The notes beneath the pieces were generated by a model. That model was given only the letters and a program-made list of their open reading frames with translations. It was not told the DNA's origin and did not search any database. Below, one piece after another: positions 21,120-33,899 of a DNA stretch of 64,000 bases; position 1 is the first letter of the stretch, and every line of letters starts with the position of its first letter. Both the position numbers and the translations under genes were made by a program. The stretch is from Welwitschia mirabilis (lineage: Eukaryota; Gnetophyta; Gnetopsida; Welwitschiales). The DNA lies in NCBI GenBank assembly GCA_051453625.1, contig JBOZIK010000001.1:294704488-294768487 (forward strand), written 5' to 3'.

Positions 21120-22480
21120 GTTTATAATCGTGTATTTTTAAGGTCATCTTACATTTGAAAGTTAAAATTGTTTACTCTTATCATATTACTTTAGAATTAA
21201 GTTACCAATTTCATGTACTAAAGATTAAATCCCAAAAATGCTTTATAAAGTATTTCTTCTTTTGCATTTAAAAGACTTGCTTATCGTGGAAGGCATAACT
21301 ATCTTGAGAAAATGTCATTCTAGTTTGTTTTATGTAGATAATCCTACATTATAGGAATTGAAGTTCTTCTTAGAATTTTAGATTTATTTATGATGATCAC
21401 CTCTACATAGTGAACTACCAACTGGGCCATCAAGGAGGAAGCAACAATATCCTATAACCAAGAACTTATCACTTATGATATCAATTCTTTTTGTTATTAA
21501 TATTTTTATGTGTCCACTTCAATAAAAGAAGAGTCATTTTGGCTTATCATTTAAGTTGTTTATGAATTTAGTTATCTTTATCCACAACATTACAGTTCTT
21601 TCTAAAATGCTATCACATCTTTAATAAAAGAATCTACCAATTCTTAAACCTTTTTAACTGGAATTGGAGGACACAAACCTTTATCGAGCACCATTTTTAA
21701 TGTTTGAAATATATTAATCAAACGTCAAATGGATCACATGGTTATGTGAATTGAATTTTTGCACTTTTTAGAAATTCATGAAAAAATTCACTAAGAGTGA
21801 TTAGAGTCATCTTAGCCTTCTATAACACTTCTTTATTAACTCGATTCTTGAAATGAAAATTTTACTATGTATGTTCTATGACACATTTGAAAAATGTGAA
21901 TAAATACTTATGTAGTAGAAGCATGAAATAAGAATCCAAGCATACTTCACTACCATTTAAAAACTAAATCATAAATATAGGAGTTTTTGCTTTGTTGTAG
22001 CTGTTTTTTATAAGTTATTTTGTCATGGAATGTTTACTTTTTACTATGGTTATTTTATTTTGAAATTTTAATAAACATGTCAAAGATAAGGAATAGACAT
22101 GATCTAAGGTGTTTTTCGAGGCATGCATGGACTGTTTAGCTAAAACAACCAAAGGATAAAAAATTTAACCATGAAGACCTTAGATGAACAATGTACGAAG
22201 TGGTAAATTTTGCATAGATACTTTATGATCATTTGTAGGATTTTGTAAAAGGTGAGTAGGAAAATGAGGTTAATCCTATCAAAATGAATGTTAAATGAAA
22301 GAACCAACAATGTTGGAATGAAAATTCACACCACAAATGCAACTCCTACATTTAGCAAAAACAATAAGATTTAATACATTAGTATAGCATTAATGCATTT
22401 TTAATGTATAAGAGATTTAGTTCACTACTTAATATTGATTTAAGGTCTATGTTGTTTGGTAGGTGTACATGTCAGCATGG
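21120..22480. other. Intergenic, nothing recognised
   Basis: AT-rich, stop-dense on both strands. No landmark of an element edge was found in front of the MULE relic, so the terminal repeat of that element, if it survives here, is not visible to me. Confidence 0.5.
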
Positions 22481-22489
22481 GATAGAAAA

Positions 22490-24460
22490 GATGAAAATGT
22501 TGAAGGACAAAATAAGAAGAAAGCGTAAATGATTAACCAAAAAAACTGGTTGTTAGTATTACTTTATTTTTTGTTGAGTGCATGCAGATGATCAAATTTG
22601 TTGTATGATGATGAAACTAGATGAACGTATAATGTGGAATGCAAGTATTATCATGATCGACTTAGATCACCCATGGGTAAGAGATGTCATCATGTAGTGT
22701 TCTTGTCTAAAGAATTAAGAGAGGCCTTTGCTGAAATGATGAAGCATGGTATGTTACCAGGTGGTATTTCTAATCGGTACATTACTAACTTGTTAAGTAA
22801 TAAAGATGAAAAACAATATCCATTACAGACATCAAGGGATGAGTATGTCTTAAGGAAGGATCTTCTTAACATATATGCAAATGTTACTGAGCAAGGTTAT
22901 AACTTAAGTTAGGATGATTGTGAGAGAATTTCAATCATTTATTTTTCCTATTCTAACAAGAGGATGAGATGAATGATGTTCCTCTTATCATAAGTGTGCA
23001 ATTCAAGTGGATGTTAGATAACATGGTCTGATTTTCTACGGATAGCATTATAATCATGGACTTAACATTCAACACTAATAAATATAAGTTAAGTGCATTT
23101 ATTGACTTATTTGTGATCTATAGTGCCTTGTTTATATGATACATAAGGTATGTAATTATCCCATTATGACTTTCACAGTACACACCTCACACATGCATGA
23201 TGTTTGGATCACACTATAATGGTCTTCTAGTTACATGATTCATCTCCTCCCATACCTGAACTTCTAATGTGGATCTATGGTTGGATTTGCTAATACGAAG
23301 ATGTAGATAAATGGATAGTAGTTGGAAAGTCAATGCATTTTTTACAAATGATTCATTTGTAGAGATTAGAGCTATTAGGTAAGTAAACAACATTCACGCT
23401 TTAGATGTATGTACTTTGACATATTATGCATTGTAATGAAGAGTGATTGATATTTTTTTACTGTATGTTATTATATTAAACATGTGAACTATTTTCTAAT
23501 TCAATGCTTGACACTTTTATAGGAATGTGGGTAGTTGTCATGTCTTCTTATGCAAGTGGCATGTTTCACGTGCTTGGTGGAATCACTTGAATGGTAGAGT
23601 TAATGATAAAATCATTAAGAAGCAAATGGCAAATAGGTTGGAAAAAAATAATGATATCATGTAGTGATTAACAAGATGTTGGCCAAGAATTACAACAATT
23701 TATGAAGGACTTTGAGTAGCAGAAGTCTTTTCTAAAGTACTTCCATAAGACATGGATAAAGAATGATCATTTTCGTAAGTACACGTTCTTTGTAGCCTTT
23801 GTAAGTTATAATTTATATACAAGCGATATTAAAATATTAACTTGTAATTTAATAACGTATTACAGAGATTTGAGAAAAACCATGCATAGCAACACACAAA
23901 TAATGCACTTAAATCCTACCATGGTTTCTTAAGAAAAGATTCCTAAGCAATAGGGAGCATTTAGACTTCATGATAATTGATTGGCTACTATGGTACTTTC
24001 ATCTTGCATAATGAAATCAAACACATATGAATGAAGGAGGTCTTATTATAAATCGCCATGCAATAGAACAAAACAAAAGGAGTTGAAAGTATTCACTTGT
24101 AATTTCAAATGAGGAGTATGTCTATGATGAATATTGCAATGTTGCATACTAGGTGCATAGTTCAAATCCATCAAAAAAAGGTATATGGTATCATGTTAGG
24201 GATGTGTAATCCTTCTCAATTAAGTGTATTTGCATGTAGGCTAACACTGGACATGTGTGGAATCATACCATTAAAGTTGTAATGATATTAAAAGGCGAAG
24301 AGACAACCAAAAAAATTTTCCCTTTTAATGACCAGTTTCGTTTAAGATTTGAGTTAGATATGTGCTACTTTTATGGTAGTCAAAGAGCTCTTAAAGAGAA
24401 GGATGATCTTAGAGTCGTATATCATAGTACATACAAGATATTACTAGTTGTCAGCTAGGC
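22490..24460 (+). pseudogene. MULE (MuDR-type) transposase with SWIM zinc finger, decayed
   Basis: Domain pieces lie in the order of a plant MULE transposase. The N-terminal region (22,634-22,912) includes 'KELREAFAEMMKHGMLPG' and 'SNRYITNLLSNKDEK'. At 22,990-23,140 lies 'ISVQFKWMLDNMV' and then 'MDLTFNTNKYK', the region of the first catalytic Asp in the 'DATFGTNKY' motif. At 23,530-23,660 is 'LCKWHVSRAWWNHL'; at 23,700-23,780 'FLKYFHKTWIKNDHF'. At 24,220-24,300 a SWIM-like end reads C-x-C, then 'ANTGHVWNHTIKV', with Trp in place of the third Cys. Several stops and frame changes separate the pieces, so it cannot act. Plus strand, no neighbours in an operon sense. Terminal inverted repeats were not identified. 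Confidence 0.75.
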
Positions 24461-24479
24461 ACATCAAACTCACAGTTTA

Positions 24480-27400
24480 ATTTATGTGATTTGAATGCAT
24501 CTTGTGTGAGAGTTGGATATGATAACAATGATAATATATGATTGATACTAGAAATATGTGATGCAAAGAAATTAAATTAAAGGAAGTGCAAAACCATGTT
24601 AATGATATGCTTAACAAGTTTTAACATAGTTTACCTAGTGATATTTTAACTATGCTGCAAGTGAAGGAAGAAATTAAAAAACTAATATGAACATTTTGAT
24701 ACATGCCATTAGAGCATCAAGTAACATCTAATAAGTGAATACCTAGTTGGATAAGTTCATCCAAATGGGGAAAAAAATGGAAACATGGCAAAAACATATA
24801 ATATATGTTGTTTAAGTCATTTGACACTGCTTTTGCATGATAAAGGATATGTGCTAAGTAAAGTAAAACGAGTAATGTTAATATGTCATTTATGTTTCAT
24901 GATTTTTCTCTTTTTGCAAGTAATTTTGTATGGCAAGGGCTTACTTATAAACTGTACTTTCTATATTTGAAGTTACATCCATTTCATTATACTCATTTCA
25001 TAGTGGAAGGAACTCTAACTGAGTGTTAAACTGAAGTATATTTAAACCCTTTTACATAATTTTTTAATGCTTTACTGACTTGGTTCATTCTTTACTTACT
25101 TTTCTCTCAAATACTTAATTATTTATACTAGTTCATGCTATACTATATGATTGTCATATCATTGTATCTTTATCTTTTAGGGGTGTAGATTTTATTACTT
25201 ACAATTATTTATGCATTTTACTATTGCTCCTGATCATATGTTCTACATTATAGATCATTATATCGTGTCAAGAGGGATACACATTTTCTTCCTAGAATTC
25301 ATCATGTCATAGTTGTATTTCTTATGGCTTATTGATTTTTCTATTTCTGAATTTTAGTGATGAGAGTGCCACGTGTTTTTCTGGGTTAGTTTCATGTTGG
25401 CTTCTATATTTATGCTATAGCAGCATCTCCATCTTTTTTCCAGGGGAAATTCATTAGCACAAGTAGTAAGATTAATAGATTGATAGCCTAACAATATGAG
25501 TCACATGTAGCAAATTTCAGCTATTAAGATTTCATAACAAATATGCTTAGAATAGCCTTTTTTCCTCATCTCCTTTTCTTTGAAATTTAATGGAAAATAA
25601 TATAGAAAGTAAAAAATAAATAGGTCATTTTGCAATAAACTAGGATGATGCAAAAAGGTAATGGTTTGGAGGTGTTTTCTCTTATTTGTATTTTTCCTAT
25701 GATCTTGCACTCATATTCATTAATTTCTCTTCCACTAAGTTGTCTTCTTCATAACTTTCTGTCATAGTAAAGTGTTTTATCTTATTTCTTATTATACCCA
25801 TTCTTTGAATAGGCTAAAGCCTTTAATTTTATTATTAATATAATTTTTTGACTTCTCTATTAGAAAATTATTATTTTAGTTAGTTAATACAATAAATGCT
25901 TTATTTTCTTCCTTGTAGGTTAGCTATCATTGATTAACTTCTTGGTGTAAGTAAGCCAACCATGTGAACCATTATTGGAAGTTAGTATATTTAATAAATG
26001 AGTCTTAAAACTTTCTATAACTTTGCTTTTATAGTAATTTCCAATTTGTAGGCCATGATTTTATGGAAGGGGATATTAGTTTCACCAAATTTTGCACTAA
26101 AAGAGATGTTCTTGAGCTTGAGTAGTAATCTTTCTACAATGATATTACGCTTTTTGACAATGTAGAATAAAACATAGTAGACTCCAAATTTGTTGACTAG
26201 TTGAAGGAGTTTTCTTTTTAAAAGGATCTAGTTAATTTTTTATTCTGAATTGGAGTTCTATTCTAAAACAACAGATTCCCCTGAGCACTTGTTCATTAAA
26301 GGATCATTGTAATCTACCCCATTTTAAAGAAGAAATGAAGAACTTATCATTTAACTTAAACTTCTTATGGCCTTTCTTAGAAATAAGTCTCATTATTTCT
26401 TGCATACATTTTAGAAGGATTGTTTTGAATCATATATGCTTTAATAGCCCTTACTCTTTTGCTATGGTTTATTTGATCTGGTAAAGGAAGCATGTCATAT
26501 TTCTTATCAAGGAACATATCAATATAGGAATTAATGTGAATGAAATGGTACATTGAATTTATTTCATGTGTACAATGAAGCTCTTTATGCAACAAAAACT
26601 CTAAAAGTAACCTCAAACTAAATTTAATATGTGATCTAAGAAAAATAGATGAAATGAAAATACAAATTCACATCATAATAACTCAAGGTGAGAACCAAAA
26701 TGTTATGCTTCATTTAAATTCTTAATAGAAGATTATGTTGAATATATCTAAAAAACAATACTCTAATGAGATAATTAAATTAAACCTAGATTTTTATAGT
26801 ATCTAATGTTCTATCATAGATAAATTATTGATATAATATAAATACCAAATAGCACAATTTAGCTTTGTAAGACTGATAAAACGCCTATTATAAATCTTAT
26901 TTTCTTTTTGATGCATCTGTAGGAAAATTGAGTCTTATAAATCTAAATGCATATGAAAAGTTCATTATAGATTTGGTATTTTTGCCATATTTAACATTTC
27001 ACTAAACTAAGAAAGTTGTAATTAGTGAAGGGTCTTTTTTTTAAGTCTTTTTAAAATTTCATATGAATTTTCTTAAGGTTTATGCAAAGGATCCTAATTA
27101 TTTACTATGTAATATCTCATTTGTTATCTACAATCAAGGCAAATGATTTAGGCCTTTATAGGTGCATTGTGTAATTTGGCTAATAAGTAGTTTCTTAATA
27201 ATGAAAGGGTATAAAGTAGCTAAACATTTCTTTTTAACTAATATAAATAAGATGAAAGAATGGAAAGATAATGATTTAAAGACAATTTACATGATCGTAT
27301 TTTACAAAGAGGCTTTATAACCTCATACAAAACTTCAAATATCTATAATTTCCATCTAGTAACAACAACTAAAAAGGCCTAGTCTCTTGCTATCTTCAAC

Positions 27401-28160
27401 TTCCATGGAAATGAGTCTACGCAAAGCCATCATAACTTCTCAATCTCAGAACTATAATGACTTCGAGCTTGTATTACTATGTCTTAGTCACTCCAATCTA
27501 ATTATAGAGGTAGTGCATTTTACCAATAGACAAATGGACATGCTGTAAATCTATAGAATTTTCCAATCCTCACTGATAAAACATCAATCATAAAAAACCT
27601 AAATGTTTTATTATTAACAAGTAGGGAATCGATGCTGGAGAGCACAGAGAGTTCTATGGCTATAATAGAAAACTTTTATAAAGTAAACTTTAATTAAAAA
27701 CTCAAAAGGAGTAAAGATATATTTAAAGGTATAATAATCACATTAATATTAATTAGTAACTACTATAATAATGATATCATATATGGATAATATTTAAATC
27801 TTTCGAGAAATATTCACTTCATTCTTTGACAACCAAAGGCAAAATAATAAAAAGTGTACATAATTACACTTAATGAAATGAAATCCCATCTAAGTGGTCT
27901 CTAACATAATTATATCTAGATAGAGAATTTTGAATGCATTTGCAAGAAAGCTAATTGAAGAAATTGTAAATTATCTATGCATGCAGAGGGAGGTAAATGA
28001 ATTTGATTTGAAACGTTTCTTTAACACATAATTTATAAATTAAGAGTCGTGTCTGCACTATTGTTGTAGATAGATGAGTCATTCATTCTGCATCTTGTCA
28101 TTCTGAAATGCCTTTCAAAGATCTTGATAGATAACATTAATGTTGAATGATATTTTGTAA
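24480..28160. other. Intergenic, little recognised
   Basis: AT-rich sequence. The only coding-like frame is 26,377-26,616 on the minus strand (79 codons, 'YIDMFLDKKYDMLPLPDQINHSKRVRAIKAY' split over about 26,440-26,530), which has balanced composition but no family I recognise. Flanking frames are closed. Confidence 0.5.
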
Positions 28161-28163
28161 ACA

Positions 28164-28838
28164 ATGGAGACTTCCAAGGCCTCTTCAATATTATTAAGAA
28201 ATGGAGTTCTACAGGCCCTGACTTTGCAAAAACTACTGAGTCTTCTTACTCTATCTTTTAATCCTAGATCTATTGAAGATTTCTTATTACATTTCTCGGT
28301 AGAAGAACTCTCACTGCATTTTCTTTTTAAGTGCAAGGTGCAATTCTATTATACAGATAACTTTTTTCTCTTCACGTTAGAAATTTTCAAGTATTTAGAG
28401 GAGCATCTAAATCTCTTTCCTATCTCATCCATAGCTATTAAATAAGTTTAAAGATCATCAAACAGATGGATTCTCTGGAAGCTAATCTTTCTTTTCATTA
28501 CTTCATCCATGCATATCTGAAATTTGAAGAAGGTTTTGCAACTATTAAATCTTTGTCCGTCATTGATTCTTATTTGAATAAAATTTCTATGCTCATAAGT
28601 TGGAAACTATTATCATTACTAAAACCATTCAGATGATTTTGAACCTTTCCTTCAACTATAAGAAAATGAAAAAGATCGTCTTAGAGAAGCCTTTTTTTAT
28701 GCTATTTCTATGTATTTGGGTTTTCTTATAAATGAATCTTTGATTGAGAATGTGTCTCAGATTCTTTGTCTTTTAATTGTTGCACTAGATTTTAGCAATG
28801 ACATATTGGATGAGCATTTTCATGGCTTTGTGGACTAA
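28164..28838 (+). pseudogene. Unrecognised coding-like remnant
   Basis: Three plus-strand frames have protein-like composition, unlike the AT-rich surroundings. They are 28,164-28,445 (93 codons, Leu-rich), 28,465-28,638 (57 codons starting 'MDSLEANLSFHYFIHAYL'), and about 28,662-28,838 ('REAFFYAISMYLGFLINESL' through 'DEHFHGFVD'). They follow each other closely, separated by short closed stretches or frame changes, which suggests one eroded gene or element ORF. No catalytic motif, zinc finger or known domain is visible. It might be chance or part of an unknown transposon. Confidence 0.3.
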
Positions 28839-28839
28839 T

Positions 28840-31800
28840 TAATGATATTACAATAAACAAAGGAATTTCACAGGTATCAGTGATGAAGCTTATTATCTTC
28901 ATAAGGAATTTTTTGAAAGAAATCAATCCCAATCCTATTCTCTACAATAAGTTTGCTTGAACAATCATAGATTTTTCTATTATGGCTTGAATTCTTCCTT
29001 TTTTAGCAAGAGTGTCAAGAAATTTGCATTTTGAATGAAAGAAGTGAAATAAAATGTCCTATTATGATTGATGCATCCATGGAACCATGAATGCATTGGA
29101 TGTTTGAGTTTGAAAGCATAGGCATATAGGGTATATGTATGGATCACTTGTATTTATTGTGCATTAATTCCTTACATAGACTATTCCACAAGTACAATAA
29201 TCATCTTAATGAATGATTGAATTATGTAAATGGCTAGCAATCATTCCAATAAATGAATTAATTATGTCTTGCATACATAAACTATTAAGAGTAATAATAA
29301 ATCTATAAGAAACTACTTTTGTAAAGAAAATTAAAAGTTTAAGAATGATAATGATTACTATTTAGACTACCATACATGAAAAACCTTAAATAATAGTTAT
29401 AAGTTTAAGAACATGTTCAAAAATCAACCAAATCAATAATGAAATAAAAAGATTTTTTCAACCTTGTTTGTAAGTAAGGATCTCTCAAACTTTATTCTAA
29501 ACAAATCATCATAGCCTTTCTATGAAAATGGTGATGGTTTGAATCTATTGTTGATTTGTAAGCATAGCCCCCTCTTTTATATCTTTGATCCTTAAACATA
29601 GATATCTGATGTGTGGCCTACAAAGTTAAATCCACTTTATAATACTCATCCTTCATTTAGGAGATCATGTTCGAACATTTAAATGACTTAACTAGCATAC
29701 TATAAGGCCTTGGGTGTAACTACATCATTTGTTTAAAAGATTGTGTTGGATATACTTCTAATAGAAAGTTATGAGCATTAAAAGTTTTGAGGAGAGTAAC
29801 TGGCTTATTCCCCAGAAATTACATTCTCAATAATCATAATAATATCATTCATTACTTCAATGTACTAAAGCAATAACATTGTTATCTTACTTTTGCTTGA
29901 GAATCCACTAGCTATATGCAAACAAAGGTACACCTTAGCTTTAATAATGACTTCCTCTATGAATGGCTTGCTAAGTGAGAGATTTTGAAATTGTAATACC
30001 TTTTCCTTTGTCATAACATGCTAAGGAAAGGGTCCAATCTAAAGAAAAGACCCCAAAACCTAATAAACTCTTTATAGGCTTAGTGATTTGCTCTAACCTT
30101 AGTATGATTCTATGTACAATTATCATTTTAAGTAATAGAACCATAGTGAGCACCACCCAAAGCACTCTGGGTAACATTCATCTAATTTTGACCTTACATA
30201 TTATTCTAAAGATTATGATTTTGTTTGAAATTTCTTTGACAATTTTATTTATGCCTTTCTCTCATAACCATTATGGAGGTTTTTAATGTCTTAATGAGTG
30301 AGGAATAAGAACTGGTGAGTGATGATTACATTTCTTAAGTATTATAGACATGTTATAAGGAATGTTTATCTAAGAAGAGATGTAGTATTGAAGGTTCATG
30401 AGCTCTAACTAGGCATGAGAAAGCTCTTAAAAAGCTTATACATTGTAGAACTAAATCTACATTTAAAAAACATTAGCTAAAGAAAACTTAAGAAAAAAGA
30501 ACTATCAATGTTCTTCCTTAGCATGGATGTCACATTTTGTTTCTAAATTATGTAAGAAGTAGCAATGATAAGTTCAATTAAAAGATTAAACACTAAAAAG
30601 AAGAAATATGTGGCATTAATTTTAATACTTTAAAGGGTCTAGCACATGCATGCTTTGAAGCATGAAGTAATAATTGTAAATAAAAGTTCATAAGTACATC
30701 AAAATCCTTTTTTGCAACATATGAATACTAAATAAGCTTCAAAGCTTATTTCTTTTCTATGTACATATCAATACCCTTTATAAAATTTGCAAGGAAGGTT
30801 TATGTAGCACTAAATTATAAATAGAAAATACAATAATTATAGATAAATTAAATTAAAAGTGTATTTCTAGGCCTATTTACATGCCATTTTTACTATCAAT
30901 AACTATTTCCGTTCATCATTCATCCTTTGCTTATAATTCGACATTACTTTTATGAAAATGGCCAAATCAATTTGCAAATCTCCCAGTGAATCTCATAGCC
31001 ATGAGCAAAATGCTAATTGTCCTTACTTCATACACTCTTTACTTACTCATGATCATTAGTGTAGCACACATAAGACTTGTTTTCACAACTTATTTTGTAG
31101 ATGAAAAGGCTAAAGTGACATGTTTTCAATTTTAAGAAAAACTAAACTTATGCCTAGTTAAGATAAAACCAGAAAACCATGGTACTAACATAAAAGTATG
31201 TGTGGAAAAGGATTTAGGAAAAAAATAATTTTGTTGTGAATCCTAATGGTACTTACGACCTTTGATGTCAAAATGTTTACCAAAGCATAAGGAAATAAGT
31301 AAAAGTAAAAAAAACATTTCTATAAACCTATATACTAGTTTAAAAGAAATTATGCACTTGATAGGAATATATCCATACTAATATAGCTACTAAGTTTGAG
31401 CCCTATATAGCTACACTAAAAATAGGATAAGTGACCAAAACTTCCTTATAAAATTTAATAAGTAAATAGTAATTTACAAATCTATAAAATTCATTAAGAA
31501 AACATCAATTTATATATTATTATAAATTATCTTTTTTTTTAAGCTTTTACTTAAAGTGTTATACATGTTTAATTATATTTAAATGAAGATTTATACACCT
31601 ATGAATCTAAAGTTCTTACTTTTAGTGATGGAAACATTTAGGAAATGCTTAATTCCAAGAGAAACATAAGAGGTTTATTCTCATACATAATTATGATTTT
31701 TGAATTAAAAAATATTTACTTTATAAAGTCTAATAGTAAGAATTATTAAGATTTCCAAGGTGAAAAAAGACTTTTAGAATATTTTTTAGCGAGAGATGTG

Positions 31801-33039
31801 AAGCATTAATCCGTGGATACTAAATATGCTTCACTTAAGCTACTATATAATGTGCTATTAAGTTTTGAAATCTTTCTTCTTGAAAATCAAGTCATATTAT
31901 CTACATCGACATTTTTTTACATTAGAAATATCACTAAGCCAAAGAACACTTTTTGTTTTGTTCTACATTGTCTTATACTTGCAACCCTAATGCATGTTAC
32001 ATCTTAATTATACTATGTTGGTGAGTCCAATATAAGAAAGTATATATGTATACTAATAATACTGATACTATAGAAACTAATATGAATTTTTAGCCTTCAA
32101 CATTGATTCTAATAGTTTATGGTACATTAGATGGCAAAAACACTTAGTAATTCTTTACTTCAAATGTAGAATATAATCTAGTAAGAATTATAAATAAGCA
32201 TCAATTTTATAATGTCCTTTCATAAGGTAATTGTTCTATTTAAAAATTACTTTGAAATGTTTGTATAAATATTCTTAATAGGTTCGCAACTCTAATCATT
32301 AGAATAATTTAGGCATTAAAAAAAATGCATAAAAAGAGGTTTTAGTAGAAGTTACATGTAACACTAGAAGAAAAATTATTCAACCCTTATTATTTGCATA
32401 TTTATCATACCTAACCTATTATTACGTTTTAAATCCTTTTAAAAATCAAAATTGTTAATCATATACTATTTTCAATAAGTATATAACTTGAGATTGTGTT
32501 AAGATTGAAAATCTTTTAAAATTATTAAAAGTAGATGGAGGAATGTTAATATCAAACTAGAAATATTATCATAAATATCTTTTAAGGAATTGTGAAATAA
32601 AACCATAAGTAAAGACAAGTAGGAAAGTTAAAGAGGCAAGGAAGTGGCGTGATGAGATAGAAATCTAATGGCATGGAGATTGGAAGTAGCAATGACAGCA
32701 AGAAAGGGGAGGTACTATCAATGAGCTTCATCCTAATGAAGGGTAATTTTTTAGGACAGTAGTACAAAGTGAGATAGGTTGGGAAAGGTAATGTTTATAG
32801 GCAATTCTCCTTCAATAAAATATTTTCAAAAGGTGTAGAGTTTAAGATGAAAGGCTCTCCTGAGCATTACATTAATGCAGAGGAGAAATTAAGATTTAGT
32901 TGAATGGGGTGTTTTATATTTATGAGTTCTCATCTAAGCATATAAGCTATACAAAAATTGGTTATCTTCAGACAATTAGCTCTAGTGATAGTTTTAGTAA
33001 AGGGCCTTATAAAGTCTGATTCCTACAAAAAGATTTGAA
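28840..33039. other. Intergenic, nothing recognised
   Basis: AT-rich, stop-dense sequence on both strands. No LTR, TIR, tRNA-like or coding signal that I can support. Confidence 0.55.
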
Positions 33040-33800
33040 TAGCATAATGATAATGAGCCTAGGGTTTTTTAAAGTAAGAGGTATTACCTTACTCTGTTAG
33101 AAGCTATGGGAAGAATTTTGGAAAATCTTCTAGAAAGTATCAATATGGGTGAAACTATAAGAAATCATCCTAACACCATGGAATCAGCATTTTATCATAG
33201 AGTTAGCTATGCAAGTTGGGGAGATGATAAAAATCAATTTAGTAATCCTCAGTAACATGATAATGGTTCTAATTTGGTTCTATACTTGAATAAATATTGA
33301 TTTGATAAAATAACTTTGAGATTTTGACATTGTAAATAGCTTTCAAATTAACAAAGTAAACATTAGGAAAAAAATATTCATACTTTATGTAACTTTTGAA
33401 AAATAATAGGACATATGAAAATATTCTATCCCAAAATAGAAGAGCACTCTAGTGAAAAATGTGAAAAAAGGGAATACTATCAAAAATGTGGAAAAGAGGG
33501 ATACTATCAAAAGATCTATAATAGTTTAGTGAGATCTATGTTAAGTATAGGTACAAATTAGAGGAATGTAACTTTAGGAAAGATAAGCATGAGTTCTAAC
33601 TAGTAATTTGTAGAAGAAAAGTAAACACAATGGTAAACCTCAAACTAATAACTACACAAAATCTCAAGATGGCCCAAATCCTCAATCTCAGGGAATAGGA
33701 AAAGAGATTGTCTCTTCACTAAGGGGGGGAAAAAGAATAAAAAGTAAGTTATACATCCAATTTCTATAAATTTAAGGCCCTAGATAATAGTGATTTCTAT
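33040..33800 (+). pseudogene. LINE 1, ORF1 remnant with decayed zinc knuckle
   Basis: The frame near 33,100-33,250 reads 'LENLLESINMGETIRNHPNT' and 'FYHRVSYASWGDD'. At about 33,474-33,525 a zinc knuckle can be seen as Y-Q-K-C-G-K-E-G-Y-Y-Q-K-I-Y. The Cys-x2-Cys-x4-His-x4-Cys spacing is kept, but three of four ligands are Tyr, each one transition away. It lies directly upstream of an endonuclease/reverse-transcriptase ORF, as ORF1 of plant L1-type LINEs does. ORF1 protein would bind the element RNA; this copy cannot. Confidence 0.6.
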
Positions 33801-33899
33801 GATTCAAAGGTAAGAAGGCCTTCAAGTGTAGTAAAAGCTCAAAAGCAGGTATCTAAAGTGTAGAAAATGGGTCACAGAGGACCCTCATTGGAATGTCAT

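Noticed and set aside
28115-28336. 73-codon minus frame
   Set aside because: It overlaps the plus coding-like island and has no extension or motif; the plus strand has more consistent neighbouring frames.
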